A DNA stretch of 64,000 bases from Stomoxys calcitrans (Eukaryota > Arthropoda > Insecta > Diptera > Muscidae): positions 123,108,458 to 123,172,457 of the forward strand of contig NC_081552.1 of NCBI RefSeq assembly GCF_963082655.1, read 5' to 3'. This document shows, in pieces, positions 10,177 through 21,598 of this stretch (its first letter is position 1; each line of letters begins with the position of its first letter). The notes under the pieces were generated by a model that saw only the letters and a list, made by a program, of their open reading frames with translations, searched no databases and was not told the DNA's origin. A program made the position numbers and the translations under genes.

Positions 10177-11270
10177 ACAAGTAAAAGCGTGCAAAGTTCG
10201 GCCTGGCCGAATCTTAAATACCCTCCACTATGGAGCGCATTTGTCGAGTTCTTTTCTCGGCATCTCTTCTTAGACAAAAAATGATATAAGAAAAGATTTG
10301 CTCTGCTATTAGAGCGACATCAAGATATGATCCGGTTTAGAGCACAATTAAATTATATGTTGGAGACCTGTGAAAAATGTCAGCCAACTCGAATAAGAAT
10401 TGAGAATTTGGGGGCTCAAAAAGTAAAATAGAGCTATCGATTTATATGGGAGCTGTATCGGGCTATAGACCGATTCAGACTATAATAAACACGTATGTTG
10501 ATGGTCATGAGAGGATCCGTTTTACAACATTTCAGGCAAATCGGATAATAATTGCGACCCTAGAGGCTCAAGAAGTCAAGATCCCAGATCGGTTTATATG
10601 ACAGCTATATCATTTCAGGCAAATCGGATAATAATTGCGACCTCTTGAGGCTCAAGAAGTCAAGATTTAAGATCGGTTTATATGGCAACTATATCAGGTT
10701 ATTAACCGATTTGAATCACACTTGGCACAGTTGTTGGATATCATAACAAAACACGTCGTGCAAAATTTCATTCCAATCGGATAGGAATTGCGTTCTCTAG
10801 TGCCTCAAGAGGTCAAAACCCAAGATCGGTTTATATGGCAGCTATATCATTTCAGGCAAATTGGATAATAATTGCGACCTCTAGAGGCTCAAGAAGTCAA
10901 GATTCCAGATCGGTTTATATGGCAGCTATATCAGGTTATTAACCGATTTGAATCATACTAGGCACAGTTGTTGGATATCATAACAAAACACGCGTGCAAA
11001 ATTTCATTCCAATCGGATTAGAATTGCGTTCTCTAGTGGCTCAAGAAGTCAAGACCCAAGATCGGTTTATATGACAGCTATACCAGGTTATGGACCATAT
11101 TTAGCACAGTAGTTAGAAGTGATACTAAAACACCTTGTGGAAAATTTCAGTCAAATCGGATAAGAATTCCGTTCTCTAGGGGCTCAAGAAGTCAAGACCC
11201 AAGATCGGTTTATATGGCAGCTAAATCAAAACATGGACCGATATGGCCCATTTACAATACTAACTGACCT
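10177..11270 (-). mobile_element. HINE, reverse, head missing, repeat units partly duplicated
   Basis: Starts AACAAGTAAAAGCG, hairpin, then several 153-bp units. Part of the repeat (TTCAGGCAAATCGGATAAT...) occurs two to three times, so units were rearranged. It breaks off at the TTACAATACTAACTGACCT segment before the head. Confidence 0.85.
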
Positions 11271-11719
11271 AAAAACTGTGTGATTAAAACACAAATTTCA
11301 AGGATATTTTTTAAAATAATATTAAAAAGAAATTTTTCTTAATTCAAAATTTAAAGGACATTTTTTTAAATTATAATGAAATTTTTTATAAAGACAAAAG
11401 TTACATAAAATTTTTCCTTAAAGCAAAATTTTAATGAATTTTTTCACAACACAAAATTTTAATGAAATTTTAAGTTTTTTTGAATTTATGTGAAAAAAAT
11501 TTTGAACGATTCTTTAAAAACAACACGTGAATAACATTTTCTCTAAAAACAATATTTCGATAAAAGTCTGTCTGAAAGATTCTTTAAAGACAACACACCA
11601 ATAAAATTTTCTCTAAAAATAATTTTAGATAAAAGTTTGTCTAACAAAAATATCGCTGAAATTTTGACTGTTTTATTTTTTAATTTTGCTTTTTGTTAAT
11701 TCAAGCTCGAGGCCTTTCC
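11271..11719. repeat. AT-rich stretch with degenerate short repeats
   Basis: Several loosely repeated motifs such as AAAATTTTAATGAAATTTT and CTCTAAAAACAAT occur. No coding potential and no element boundary was recognised. Confidence 0.35.
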
Positions 11720-12114
11720 GTTTTTATACCCTCCACCATAGAATGGGGGTATATAAATTTCGCCATTCCGCTTCTAACACATCCAAATGTTGATCTGAGA
11801 CCCGATTTGACTTCTTGAACCTTTACAAGCCGCAATATTTGTCCGATTTGGATAAAATATTGCATGTAGTGTTCTGTTATGACTTCCAACAACTGTGACA
11901 AATACGGTACAAATCAGTCTATAACCTGATATAGCTCCCATGAAACCGGTCTCTGGATCATTTTTGTTTGGTTCCTAGAAGCTTTAATTTTTACTAGTTT
12001 GACAGAAGTTTGGTATGTAGAATAAAATTATGCCTTACAAAAAAATTTATTTTGTACAAATAATTTTCAGGTTCCCAAGATTCGGCCGACCAAACTTAGC
12101 ACGCTTCTACTTGT
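11720..12114 (+). mobile_element. HINE, forward, internally deleted
   Basis: Head TTTTTATACCCTCCACCAT at 11721 and tail GCACGCTTCTACTTGTT are both present, but the CCGTCC block and most repeats are missing. The 3' part (AGAAGTTTGGTATGTAGAAT) belongs to a subfamily also seen at 13336-14136 and 28651-29690. Confidence 0.8.
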
Positions 12115-13000
12115 TTTTCTTCAAATTTGTAGCCAACATTTGAAATAAACACGACTACAACCCGCATGAATGTCATCGGGTCTATGCTCTCAAATACTTT
12201 TTTTTGAGCCTCAAATTACCATCGTCGGTAGATAAGACCTGTTTCATTTGAGCCCTACATTGTCGTGATTGGTCCATAAATCCATTTGTCGGGGAGTGCT
12301 TTTTGGGGGTGGGAAGGTGCCTCATACATCTGTCCCAAATATTAATGTCAAATTCTTGCCCTACTTCCAAACACCTTTCATTTAAGCCTAAGCCTGCCAT
12401 GTCGATTAATATGTACGGTTCGGAGGCCGTTTTGGGGATAGGGCTTGGGCTGACCTTCCGCCCCTTTGCCCTAAAAATAGGTTTTCAATTCGTTATTTAT
12501 ATCTATAAACCTTTCATTTAGGCCCCATATTGACGGGAAATAAGTTTAGTTTAGGGGGTGCTTTATGGCTTACCCACAAACACTTGGCCCCAAAACTTTA
12601 TTCCTCCTCTACTCTCAAATACTTATCATTTGAGTCGGATATTATCTTGATGTGTCAAATAACCTATTTGAGGTGTTTTAAGGAGGTAAAGCGCCTCCTC
12701 GATACTTTAACATTAATGTTAATGTCATTTTTATACTATACCCCCAAATTGCTTTCATTTAAGTCGCATATAGCCGTGTCGGTTTATATGCCTATTTAGG
12801 GTGGGGACACCTCGCATTACTTGGACTTATTTTTTTTTGCCATATTCGTAATATACTCCCAAATACCTTTCATTTGAGCCCCATATTGATATGTACCAAC
12901 CTACATAATCTGTGAAAATTTTAAGGTAATCGCTTTAGCCATTTTTGAGCCTATTCGGAACAAACAAACAAACACATATTGATTTTTATATATATAAGAA
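12115..13000 (+). repeat. family-B repeat (unclassified), tail end
   Basis: Diverged tandem blocks of the type 'CAAATACCTTTCATTTGAG CCCATATTG ... GGGGTG' are followed by GGAACAAACAAACAAACAC and TTTTTATATATATAAGA. The same tail occurs near 52650-52700. It has no ORF I can assign, and its class is unknown to me. Confidence 0.55.
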
Positions 13001-13335
13001 GACTAGCTGAGCCCGGCCCGCTTCGCTGCGCCTTCATTTACATCAAGCGAAAAATATTTTTCTTGCTCTTAGGGCGGGTTTCTCGTAGAAGAAATAAAGT
13101 TCTTGTTAGCTAATCGGAACATTAATTTATTTACCAATAAGCATATATTCAGAAAACCAAATTCTTTCAACCAGAAGAATATCGATATTATTGTATCGAT
13201 ATTCCATAAGAATTACATTAAAATTTTTTATTTTACAGATTATTTTCTCCAAATTCTTTATTCTATAGAAACTTTTTTTATATATTTCAAATAACGTCAA
13301 TTAAATTCCTATATTTTATTTTTCCTTATTCATTC
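13001..13335 (+). repeat. family-B head fragment and AT-rich spacer
   Basis: ACTAGCTGAGCCCGGCCCGC followed by TTCGCTGCGCC is the family-B head, seen also at 29743 and at both ends of 41099-42093. After about 13090 the sequence becomes AT-rich spacer. Confidence 0.5.
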
Positions 13336-14136
13336 GTTTTGTACAACCTCGAAATATTGATCTGCGAGTATATGTTCTGGATTGTCTCGATATACTGATT
13401 CGATCTAGTCATGTCCGTCCGTTCGTCCGTCTGTCGAAATCATGATAGCGGTCGAGCGCGTAGAAGGGGATTGCAAATGGGTCATATCGGTTCAGATTTG
13501 GATATAGCTCCCATATAAACCGATCTCCCGATTTGATATCTAGAGCCCCTGGAAGTCGCAAGTTTCATCAAAATTGGCTGAATTTTTGCATGGGGTGTTC
13601 CGTTATGTCTCAAAACAACTGTGTCGAATACGGTCCAAATCGGTCTATAACCTGATATAGCTCCCATAAAAACCGATCTCCAGATTTGAATTCTTGAGCC
13701 AGTGGAAGCCACAAATTTCGTCCGATTTGGCTAAAAATGCTCTTATTTTCTTATGACTTCCAATAACTGTGTTAAGTACGGTTCAAATCGGTCGATAACC
13801 CGATATAGCTCCAATATAAACCGATCTCCAGGTTTTACTTCTTGAGCCCTTACTAGCCGCAATTTTCCATGCGGTGTTCGGTTCCAACAACTGTGCCAAG
13901 TGCGCCAAGTAAATCAGTCAATAACTTTATTAGGTCCCGGTTAGGTAAAAACCGGTCTCTCGATTATCCTTGTTCCTTCGAAGAAGCTTTAACGTTTGCA
14001 GGTTTGAAAGAAGTTTGGTATGTAGAATAAAATTATACCCTTCAACTAAATTTAGTTTGTATTAATTTTTAGCCGAATCCAAGGTGATGGGTTCGAAAGA
14101 TTCGGCCCGACCGAACTTAACGCGCTTTTACTTGTT
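13336..14136 (+). mobile_element. HINE, forward, head partly lost
   Basis: It begins within the head region (CCTCGAAATATTGATCTGCG), has a CCGTCCGTTCGTCCGTC run and about three repeat units, and ends with the hairpin TTCGGCCCGACCGAA and CGCTTTTACTTGTT. Confidence 0.82.
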
Positions 14137-14640
14137 AAATCAAATCCAATTGTCATATTAAACGTTTTTCTTGTCTAAAGAACTAATAGACAATTTTGCG
14201 TAAGCCTGAACGCCTGGAAAGGACATTGGAATAAATTTTTGATGGTCATCCCCACACTATTCCCCTGGATGTATGAGCAAAAAAAAGATATCAGATTCGC
14301 AGTCCACAAACTCATGTAATCTTATGAACCCCATATTGCTGTGATAGATCTATACATCCCTTTGGTGGGGAGCGTCTATAGGAGGAACGGGCGCCACACC
14401 CTTCTGCCAGCATAAATTAGAATGTCGCACTCCACTCAAAAATATCTATCACTCGAACCCCCATTGTCTTAATGGGACAATTAATATAATTAATATATTT
14501 CAGGCACGCCACTTAGATAATTGGACATAAATTTAAATGTCATACTCGTAATCTACTCCCAAGTACCTTTCATTTGAATCACACATAGCGATGATCGGCT
14601 AATATGCCCATTTTGGGGGTGGGGCTGCTAACAATTATTA
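14137..14640 (+). repeat. family-B fragment
   Basis: Blocks such as CCCATATTGCTGTGATAG, TCTACTCCCAAGTACC and CATTTTGGGGGTGGGG match the diverged tandem blocks of family B. Neither head nor tail is present. Confidence 0.45.
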
Positions 14641-15012
14641 AGAGCTCATTTTTGCACGAGGTGTTTTGCTATGACTTCCAAGAAGTGTGTTTAGTATGGT
14701 TTAAATCGGTACATAACCTGATACTTCTTGAGCCACTATAGGGCGCAAATCTTATCCAATATGGTTGAAATTTTGTATATGTCGTTTTGGTATGACATTC
14801 AACAACCGTGCCAAATACGGTTGAAATCGGTTCATAACCCGATATAGCTGTCATATAAACCGATCTAAGGTCTTGAATTCTTGAGCCTCTAGAGGGCACA
14901 ATTCCTATCCGATTTAGCCTAAAATTTGCATGACGTGTTTCGCTATGACTTCCAACAAGTGTGTTAAGTATGGTTTAAATCGGTACATAACCTGACATAG
15001 CTGCCATATAGA
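14641..15012 (+). mobile_element. HINE internal fragment (about two repeat units)
   Basis: Contains GATATAGCTGTCATATAAAC and CGATTTAGCC-type units in forward orientation, without either terminus. A LINE fragment abuts it. Confidence 0.7.
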
Positions 15013-15304
15013 AAACATGCTGACAGACTGAAGGTTGTCAGGATGTTTTGCGATTTTGCAGAAGCTGTGAGGACGAAGAAGAGGAGACTATAGAACACCT
15101 TCTGTGTATGTGTCGCGCACTTGCAGTCAGAAGGAGTTCCTCTTTAGATTCTCATTTCTTTGAGAACCTGTCTGATTTAGCGGATGTGAACATTCGTTAT
15201 TGTTATTGGACTTTTTTAAGAGATCTGGATTGTTCAACGGTAGGAACTAGAAGGCACCTTCCTGTTTTTGTTGTATCACAATTGACGTCTGAGTGGCAGA
15301 CTGC
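15013..15304 (+). pseudogene. LINE ORF2 C-terminal fragment with zinc finger
   Basis: Reading the + strand with one frame change gives HADRLKVVRMF followed by CRSCEDEEEETIEHLLCMC, a CxxC-x10-HxxxxC cluster typical of the C-terminus of R1/LOA/Jockey-type LINE ORF2 proteins. The frame continues through LDSHFFENLSDLADVNI to 15304. Everything upstream of the finger is missing. A relic matching the start of this segment (ATGACAGACTGAAGGTTG) lies at 40550. It is a dead fragment. Confidence 0.6.
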
Positions 15305-15744
15305 CACTAACACCCTACCTAACCAATTTTCGATACCATATTCGTATTCAATATCTTTCATTTGATACCCATACTGTCCCGATATGTCAACTTTGATTTT
15401 AGGTGGTGTTTTCGGGGTAACGGGGGAAAGTCCGCCCACTTCCGTTATCATCAGATCATATAGCATATTGCTCCTTCCAGACCATATTCGTAATCTACTC
15501 CCGAATATCTTTCACTTGAGTTCCATATTGCGATGATCGTCCAATATGCCTATTTGAGGGGATTTTGGGGCCGGGGCACCCCCAAGGTACATGGACCCAA
15601 TTTTGGTATAAAATTTGTATTCTAATCCCGCATACCATTCGTTTGAATCCCATATTGTCCCGATCAGTCTCCCTTTTTTGGGTGGTAATTTTGGGTTAAA
15701 GGAGGGTCCGCCCCCTCCCGATATCAACAAATTATATAGTCTAT
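15305..15744 (+). repeat. family-B fragment
   Basis: Repeated blocks TTCGTATTC-ATATCTTTCATTTGA and GGGGTCCGCCC-type sequence, as in the other family-B copies. No terminus was identified. Confidence 0.5.
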
Positions 15745-16210
15745 TGATACTCTGTTAAGAAAGTTCATCGCGCGCTTCTTGTGTTCAGCGACAAAGCTTA
15801 TGAATACCAATGCATCCAGAAAAAGGCACAGTTTAGTGCGATTTATGGGCTGGTGGCATCAATGGACCGTACTTCTTCAATGATGGTGCGAATCGCATCG
15901 TAACTGTGAATGGTGAGCGCTATCGTGAGATGATATCCAACTTTTTTTGCCCAAAATACAAATGCTTGACTTGCATGACATGTGGTTTCAATAAGACAGT
16001 GAAACATGCCGCACAGCACACGGAAACAATGAACTTATTGAAAGGCGAGTTCGGTGAATATTTTATTTCACTTTAAAGCTCATGTCTATACAGATTAGCC
16101 CGCTTCAATTGACGCATTGGAAGACAACACCGAACCATTTGTTAGTGAGATACCGTCCGATATGTTGAAAAGAATATGGCAAAATTGAACTAAGCGGATG
16201 GATCAGCGGA
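15745..16210 (+). pseudogene. Tc1/mariner-superfamily transposase, degenerate C-terminal half
   Basis: Frame-corrected reading shows GGINGPYFFNDGANRIVTV, NGERYREMISNFF, then a stretch ending DALEDNTEPFVSEIPSDML and KRIWQN. These are the second half of an IS630/Tc1/mariner-type DDE transposase. The region with the second catalytic Asp has decayed and a stop follows WQN. The end block resembles the reverse-strand ORF at 63840-64000, which belongs to the same broad family. The 58425-58465 segment matches its first 30 bp in reverse, so related copies exist in this window. Confidence 0.6.
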
Positions 16211-16254
16211 GGCGCTGGCGCTTCAAATACCCCTCAACATATACAAAAATCCTC

Positions 16255-16372
16255 ATATTGAAACAGCAGGCCTTGTAGTGGCAAGTGACTAAATACCGCC
16301 CAACGAACAGGGGGCTGACGACGAGACAGTTACCGCCTCTCTCTATACTGGAAAGATAAAGATAATAATAAA
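16255..16372 (+). pseudogene. LINE ORF1 C-terminal repeat region, left part
   Basis: CCCAACGAACAGGGGGCTGAC belongs to a tandem repeat that continues at 17433 on the other side of a HINE. The encoded motif is NEQGADD/N-T. The HINE at 16373 was inserted into it. Confidence 0.5.
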
Positions 16373-17432
16373 GCAAGTAAAAGCTTGCTAATTTCGGCCA
16401 GGTCGAATCTTATATACCCTCCAACATGGATTGCGCTTGTCAAGTTCTTTGATTGACTTTTTCAAATATGAGTAATAGAAAAACATCATCTGCAAAATTT
16501 CAGGCAATTCGAGGAATAATTGCGCCCTCCAGAAGCTCAAAAAGTCAAACTGGGAGATCAGTTTATATAGCAACTACATCAGGTCATATACCGATTTAGA
16601 CCATACTAAGAACAGTTGTTGGAAATCATACCAAAACGACATATGCAAAATCTCAACCATATTGGATAAGAATTTCGCCCTCTAGAAGCCCAAGAAGTCC
16701 AATCGGGAGATCGGTTTAAATGGCGGCTACATCAGGATATGGACTGGTTTAGACCATACTTAACAGTTGCTGAAAGTCAAAATAAAACGCTTCATGCGAA
16801 ATTTCGGCCAAATTGGATAGGAATTGAGCCCTCTACAAGTTCAAAAAGTCAAGACCCAAGATCGGTTTAAATGGCAGTTATATCATGTTATGAACCGATT
16901 TGAACCATACTTAGCACAGTTTTTGGAAGTCATAACGAAACACGTCATGCAGAATTTAAGCCAAATCGGATAGGAATTGCGCCCTCTAGAGGCGCAAGAA
17001 GTCTATTCGGGAGATCGGTTTATATGGCGGCTATATCAGCTTATGGACTGATTTAGACTTTACTTCGAACAGTCGTTGGATGTGATACCCAAACACCACG
17101 TGCAAAATTTCAGCCAAATCGGATAAGAATTGCGCCCTACAGCTCAAGAAGTCAAGATACAAGATCTGTTTATATGGCAGCTATATCAAAATATAGACCG
17201 AAATGGCCCATTTACAATCCCAAGCGACCTACACTAAAAAGAAATATTTGTGCAAAATTTCAAGCACCAACTTTACTCCTTCGAAAGTTAGCGTGATTTC
17301 GACAGTCTCAATGTCAGTGTCACTACGATCAAGAATATATATACTTTATTAGGTCTTAGACGCGTATTTAGAGGTGTTACAAACGGAATGACGAAATTAG
17401 TGAACCCACCATCCTATGGTGGAGGGTATAAT
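16373..17432 (-). mobile_element. full-length HINE, reverse, inserted in a LINE
   Basis: Left terminus CAAGTAAAAGCTTGC with hairpin, right terminus ATCCTATGGTGGAGGGTATA, with about five repeat units between. LINE ORF1 repeat sequence flanks both sides. Confidence 0.85.
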
Positions 17433-17893
17433 ATTAGACAGTGCAGTGGCGATAGACCCAACACCCGACGACGGACCCATCACCGACTTCAAGATTTGGA
17501 AGACTCGGATAGGTAAAGAACCCAATTTTAGGCAGTGCAGCAACAAGAGTCTCTATCCAGCCTAACGAACAGGGAGCCGACAATGGTACCATCACCTGCT
17601 GCCAAGAATCTCACTTACTTAAAGTCTGGAAGACTAAGATAGGCAAAGATTCTAGTTCTGAAACATCAGGCTGTACAGGGAATGGAAACTAAATACAGCC
17701 TGACGAACAGGGACCCGATGATGGAACCAGTGCCGACTTTATAAAGATTCGGAAGACTAGGATAGGCAAAGAACCTAATACGATGACATCAGACAGTGCA
17801 GTGACAGGAATGTCAATGCAGTCTAAAGAACAGGGAGCAGACAATGAGATCATCACCTACTCCCAATATGCCCATTTACTGGAGGACCAATGA
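17433..17893 (+). pseudogene. LINE ORF1 C-terminus with tandem repeats
   Basis: Four diverged units of about 110-130 bp encode QPNEQGADNGTIT, PDEQGPDDGTSADF, SKEQGADNEIIT and a more decayed first unit, each followed by (V/I)(W/R)KT(K/R)IGK. The last unit ends in YSQYAHLLEDQ and a TGA at 17891-17893, which overlaps the ORF2 ATG (17890) as ATGA. At least one unit contains a stop. The repeats are the C-terminal tail of a gag-like ORF1; no CCHC knuckle remains in view. Confidence 0.5.
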
Positions 17894-18160
17894 TTGAGGT
17901 AATCCAGATAAACCTGCACCGGAGCGAGACTACTACACACTCTCTGATGGAGAAAATCAGAAAAGGCAGGTTTCATATTGCCTTAATTCAGGAGCCATGG
18001 ACTACCCGGAAAAAAGTTTCAGACTGAACCATATCAACTACCAATTATTCTATGCTAACACTGGTACTCGGCCGAGGACCTGCGTTATTTGTCATAGAAA
18101 TTTGAATTATATATTTTTCATTCATTCAACTTCGGATGCAACAGTGGTAAGACGGGGAAT
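17890..18160 (+). pseudogene. LINE ORF2 endonuclease, N-terminal part
   Basis: From ATG 17890: MIEVIQINLHRSETTTHSL ... IALIQEPW. The N in QINLH and E in QEPW are the first two active-site positions of the APE-type endonuclease of R1/LOA-like LINEs. The frame then decays (deletion and frameshift after 18010, with NYQLFYANTG and PRTCVI still readable). It is non-functional. Confidence 0.6.
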
Positions 18161-18169
18161 TCTTACGAC

Positions 18170-18633
18170 ATGATAACACTTAATATTGGTAACACCGCAA
18201 TTTTTGTTAATAGAATTTGGGAGGAGGTATTAGATGTGACGCTATGTTCGGAAAATCTATTCAATGAGGTTCAGGATTGGAGAGTCTCCATGGAATACTC
18301 TTTCTCTGATCATATCTACATTAGGTTTAGAATAGCACGGCCAGCGCAGAATCCGATAAGCTTCCGGAATAAGTTAAAAACCAACTGGACAAAATTCGGA
18401 AGACTACTCAGAAGACTTGGGCAAGATAGTTTAAATTGTCCAAGCAAGAAGACATTGACGAAAATGTTAACAGGATTACGACAGCACTAGTAGGGTCCTT
18501 CGAAGATAGCTGTCCTCTTCGGAAAAGGAAATCAGCCCAAGAAAAACCCTGGATGACAAGGGAGATTCGCAATATTTGGAAAGGGGTCCGTAGACTTTTT
18601 AACAGAGCACGTCGTAAAAAAGCTGAAGTTTAA
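18170..18633 (+). pseudogene. LINE ORF2 endonuclease C-terminus and linker
   Basis: The first frame (18170-18490) reads IWEEVLDVTLCSENL ... MEYSFSDHIYIRF, the SDH end of the endonuclease. A frameshift near 18436 moves to KQEDIDENVNRITTALVGS and RKSAQEKPWMTREIRNIW (to 18633), the linker before the RT. The same order is seen in the second LINE at 56.1-57.6 kb. Confidence 0.65.
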
Positions 18634-18795
18634 TGGGATGCGTATTAAACACGGCTCAAGGAATACAATTAGATTACCAGAGCGGCAAAACTCCTGGAAG
18701 CTTTTACGCGTACAGGTCGATAGCGCTAATGACGCGGCAAAGATAAAAAAGTTTTCTCAAACAACCCTGACCAAACTGAAACTTTAGTAGACGAC

Positions 18796-19187
18796 ATGGG
18801 CGTGAGAGCAGAGACAACGGATAACGTGTTGAGGCTTTTGATGAAAACCCATTTTCCACGAGATACGACGGTACTCACGGAGACATCGGAATCTTGGCAT
18901 AATGATGTTGATCGAAGGTTTATAGTAACGGAATTTATGGTGAAGCAATCTTTAAGGAGATTCAAACGATTTAAGTCACCCAGAGCTGATGGAATTTTCC
19001 GGCGTTGCCACAGAAGGAGGCAGAATATCTGGTGCCCCACGTGGCCAATATTTTCACAGCGTGCCAAGGACTTGCATATACTCCAAAAGCCTGGCAGGAG
19101 GATGATGTTTATACCCAAGCACGGCAAGGCAAGTTATGCGACACCAAGGGCCTACTGACCTATAAGCTTTACGACTTTTCTACTTAA
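18796..19187 (+). pseudogene. LINE ORF2 reverse transcriptase, N-terminal fingers
   Basis: MGVRAETTDNVLRLLMKTHF ... SLRRFKRFKSPRADGIF is the RT-0/1 region (K-x-P/G-DGI). After a frameshift the frame continues as PQKEAEYLVPHVANIF and LAYTPKAW. The reverse-strand copy at 54208-54840 is collinear (DMGVKAETMEDMLRLLVETHF ... GPDGIFPALLQEEADYLAP) and better kept. The pseudogene has several breaks. Confidence 0.7.
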
Positions 19188-19191
19188 AACC

Positions 19192-19515
19192 ATGGAACGT
19201 AATGTGGATACCATGATAAAGAATAGGGCATGCAGCGAACTGCTCAAATACAAACAGCATGCCTATGGCAGGGGAAGGTCGGTGGAGACTGCCCTGCATG
19301 AGGTTGTGCATAAAATAGAAAAATCCTTCGATGCCAAAATGTACACACTGGCGGTGTGCATTGACATCGAGGGGGCTTCTAACAATGTAAGAACCGACAC
19401 ACTGATCCAGTCTTTACCGGGTGGATCTGGATAAACCATATGCCAAAAAACAAGTGTGTGTCCCATGCTATAAATGTAAGGGATAAAGTGGCAAAAGGCA
19501 CGCCACAGGGGTGAA
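19192..19515 (+). pseudogene. LINE ORF2 reverse transcriptase, palm (motif A and B remnants)
   Basis: MERNVDTMIKNR, QHAYGRGRSVETALHEVV and LAVCIDIEGASNNVRTDTL give motif A with its Asp in place (CIDIEGA). A frameshift at about 19430 follows, then KNKCVSHAINV and KVAKGTPQG of motif B to 19515, ending in a stop. The YADD motif C is absent: a deletion joins motif B to the region at 19530. Confidence 0.7.
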
Positions 19516-20290
19516 ATATGCCTGTTCACGAGGAAGACGAAGGTGAATTTAACGCACCACGTTTCCTCAATAAGACAATTTCGATATCTGGCAAAGTCAA
19601 ATACTTAGGCGTGTTCTTGGACAGGAAACTGAATTGGAAGTGTCACATTCAGGAATGTACTGAGAAGGCTCAAAGATATTGGGCAATATGAAGTTGGGCT
19701 GTAGGATCCAAATGGGGCCTTTATCCACTGGCTCTGCAGGAGCGTGATTAGGATGAGCGAAGTGGTGAGTCGTCGAGTGTGAACATCTTTACGGAAAGTA
19801 AAATTGCCATAAGGGCAATGACAAATAGGACGGTAAGGTTACGAACAATTTTGCAGTGTAAGAAGGAGATTAACGCCTTCTCTGAGGATGGCAAAATCCG
19901 CATCGGCGAAAATCCTATGGGGGATCCAGATCGTGAGAAGACGAGGCTATTACTGAAAGGGAGGAAGAAGGAGGTCAGTATAGCTATTGGTATTATGACG
20001 GTCACATAGGACTACGGGCTCACTTATATAAAATCGGTGCGGCAAGTGATAGCATGTGTAGTGCATGCGGTGAAGATGATGAGATGTTGGAGCATTTCCT
20101 TTGCCATTGGCCCGCATTGGCGTCTAACAGATACCGGAACTTAGTTGGGGCACTATACCAGATATAAAACAACTTAGGGGAGTGGCACGGAAAACAATTC
20201 AGGATTTTGTAAGAAGCACGGAATTGCTAACTTAGACTATCTATTGTGTCCATAGTGGCATGGGGCGGATTAATATTTGCACCCTCTTTT
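19516..20290 (+). pseudogene. LINE ORF2 C-terminal part
   Basis: VKYLGVFLDRKLNWKCHIQ (19590-19650) is the thumb region after motif D. Further on, fragments include RAHLYKIGAASDSMCSACG and DDEMLEHFLCHWPALAS (20010-20125), a second type of CxxC...HxxxxC finger at the ORF2 C-terminus. The section between is frameshifted (RNase H-like region not clear). It ends near 20290 with no clear poly-A or repeat tail. Confidence 0.6.
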
Positions 20291-20755
20291 CAACCCAATC
20301 TAACCTACTCAGAATTTACGAATTTTGGAAGAGATCCTATGACAATCGTTACGGCGAGAAGTGAACTAATTTTAAGTTATCCCGGCGATTTTTTTGAGTA
20401 ATTAACTTAGCATTTACATATTGGAAAACCCTACCAAAAATTTAGTTCCGGCTACCAACCTACAAATTTTGATAGGAATCTACCAAAAACGGCAACATTG
20501 AGATTAACCCCTGAGTATTGTGCCAAGGAAAATGCTGTACCGTTTATTGTAAAAGTGGGCAAAGTGGAGCGAGCCCAGTTCAGCTTGTAAACTATTTGAA
20601 CTGGGTGGGCTGTTTTATTTGGAGTAATGAAATGACTCGTTTTATTCCCAAAAACTTATTTAGAAAATTAAAAAAAGGATAGGTCTTTGTGTGACAACCC
20701 ATTAAATGGCGGTTGTCTAAATGAATTGAAGGATGATAAAAAGTTAATTTTTTTA
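20291..20755. other. spacer, nothing recognised
   Basis: No domain or element boundary seen. Reverse frames here are short and AT-driven. Confidence 0.4.
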
Positions 20756-21160
20756 AACCTTTTAACCCTCCACTATAGGATGATGGTATACTAACTTCGT
20801 CATTATGTTTGTAACACATCGAAATGTCTAACACCCCATAAAGTCTATATATTCTCGGCCTCCATAAAGATTAAGTCGATTGTCCGTCCGGTTGTCCATA
20901 TTTTTGTCCGCCTGTCTGTCGAAAGCACGCTACTTTTAACATGGCATTTTTCACGCCGGGACTTGAACCCAGTCGTTCGGCGTCAAAGGCGTACATGTTA
21001 ACCTCTCCTCCTGTGACCTCCAACATACGTGCGAAATATGACCTGAATCGTTCGAAAACCTGATATAGCTCCCACATAGACCGATCTTTCGATTGCAATT
21101 CTTGAACGCTTCTTATCTGATTCGGCTGAAATTTGTACAACGACTTCTCCTATGGTGACA
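20756..21160 (+). mobile_element. HINE fragment, forward, with a SINE piece inside
   Basis: Head CCCTCCACTATAGGATGATG, box AAAGTCTATATATTCTCGGC, GTCCGTCCGG and one repeat unit. A 65-bp piece (20936-21003) with CGGGACTTGAACCCAGTCGT is the reverse of a tRNA-derived SINE head. The 3' end is missing. Confidence 0.72.
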
Positions 21161-21598
21161 TTGTTATGAAGAATCTGGATATTTTGAATTATCTTGGACA
21201 TTTGGACAAATATTTAGAATTTATTCTGGAAATTCTTAATTATGATTTATATGCCAATTACATCGATTAAATATTTAAATAATGGAAGTAGTTCTGACGT
21301 AAACTATATAATGGAGAAAATAAATTGAATGAAAATACTGCAAAAACTTTATGAAAATATGGTTAATTATCACTTTTATAGACGAGGACATCTCACGGTT
21401 GATGGGGTGTACAAATTTTAATAGTATATTTCGAACTTACAGAATATTTACTAGAATTAAGAGTTTTTACTTATTTTTTGTTATATTTCGAAGTTAATAT
21501 ATTTAGCACCTTAGCTTTACAAACTATGTGACGATTTTAAAAGATTTATAAGCCAGCAAACGAAAAGTTGTCTGTAATAATGAATTTTTAGTTTCCAG
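21161..21598 (+). other. fd102C upstream / intron sequence
   Basis: AT-rich sequence between the HINE and the forkhead exon, with no core promoter recognised. At 21591-21598 GTTTCCAG precedes the open frame, and the T-rich stretch before it is a plausible 3' splice site, so at least the end of this stretch is likely intronic. Confidence 0.45.
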
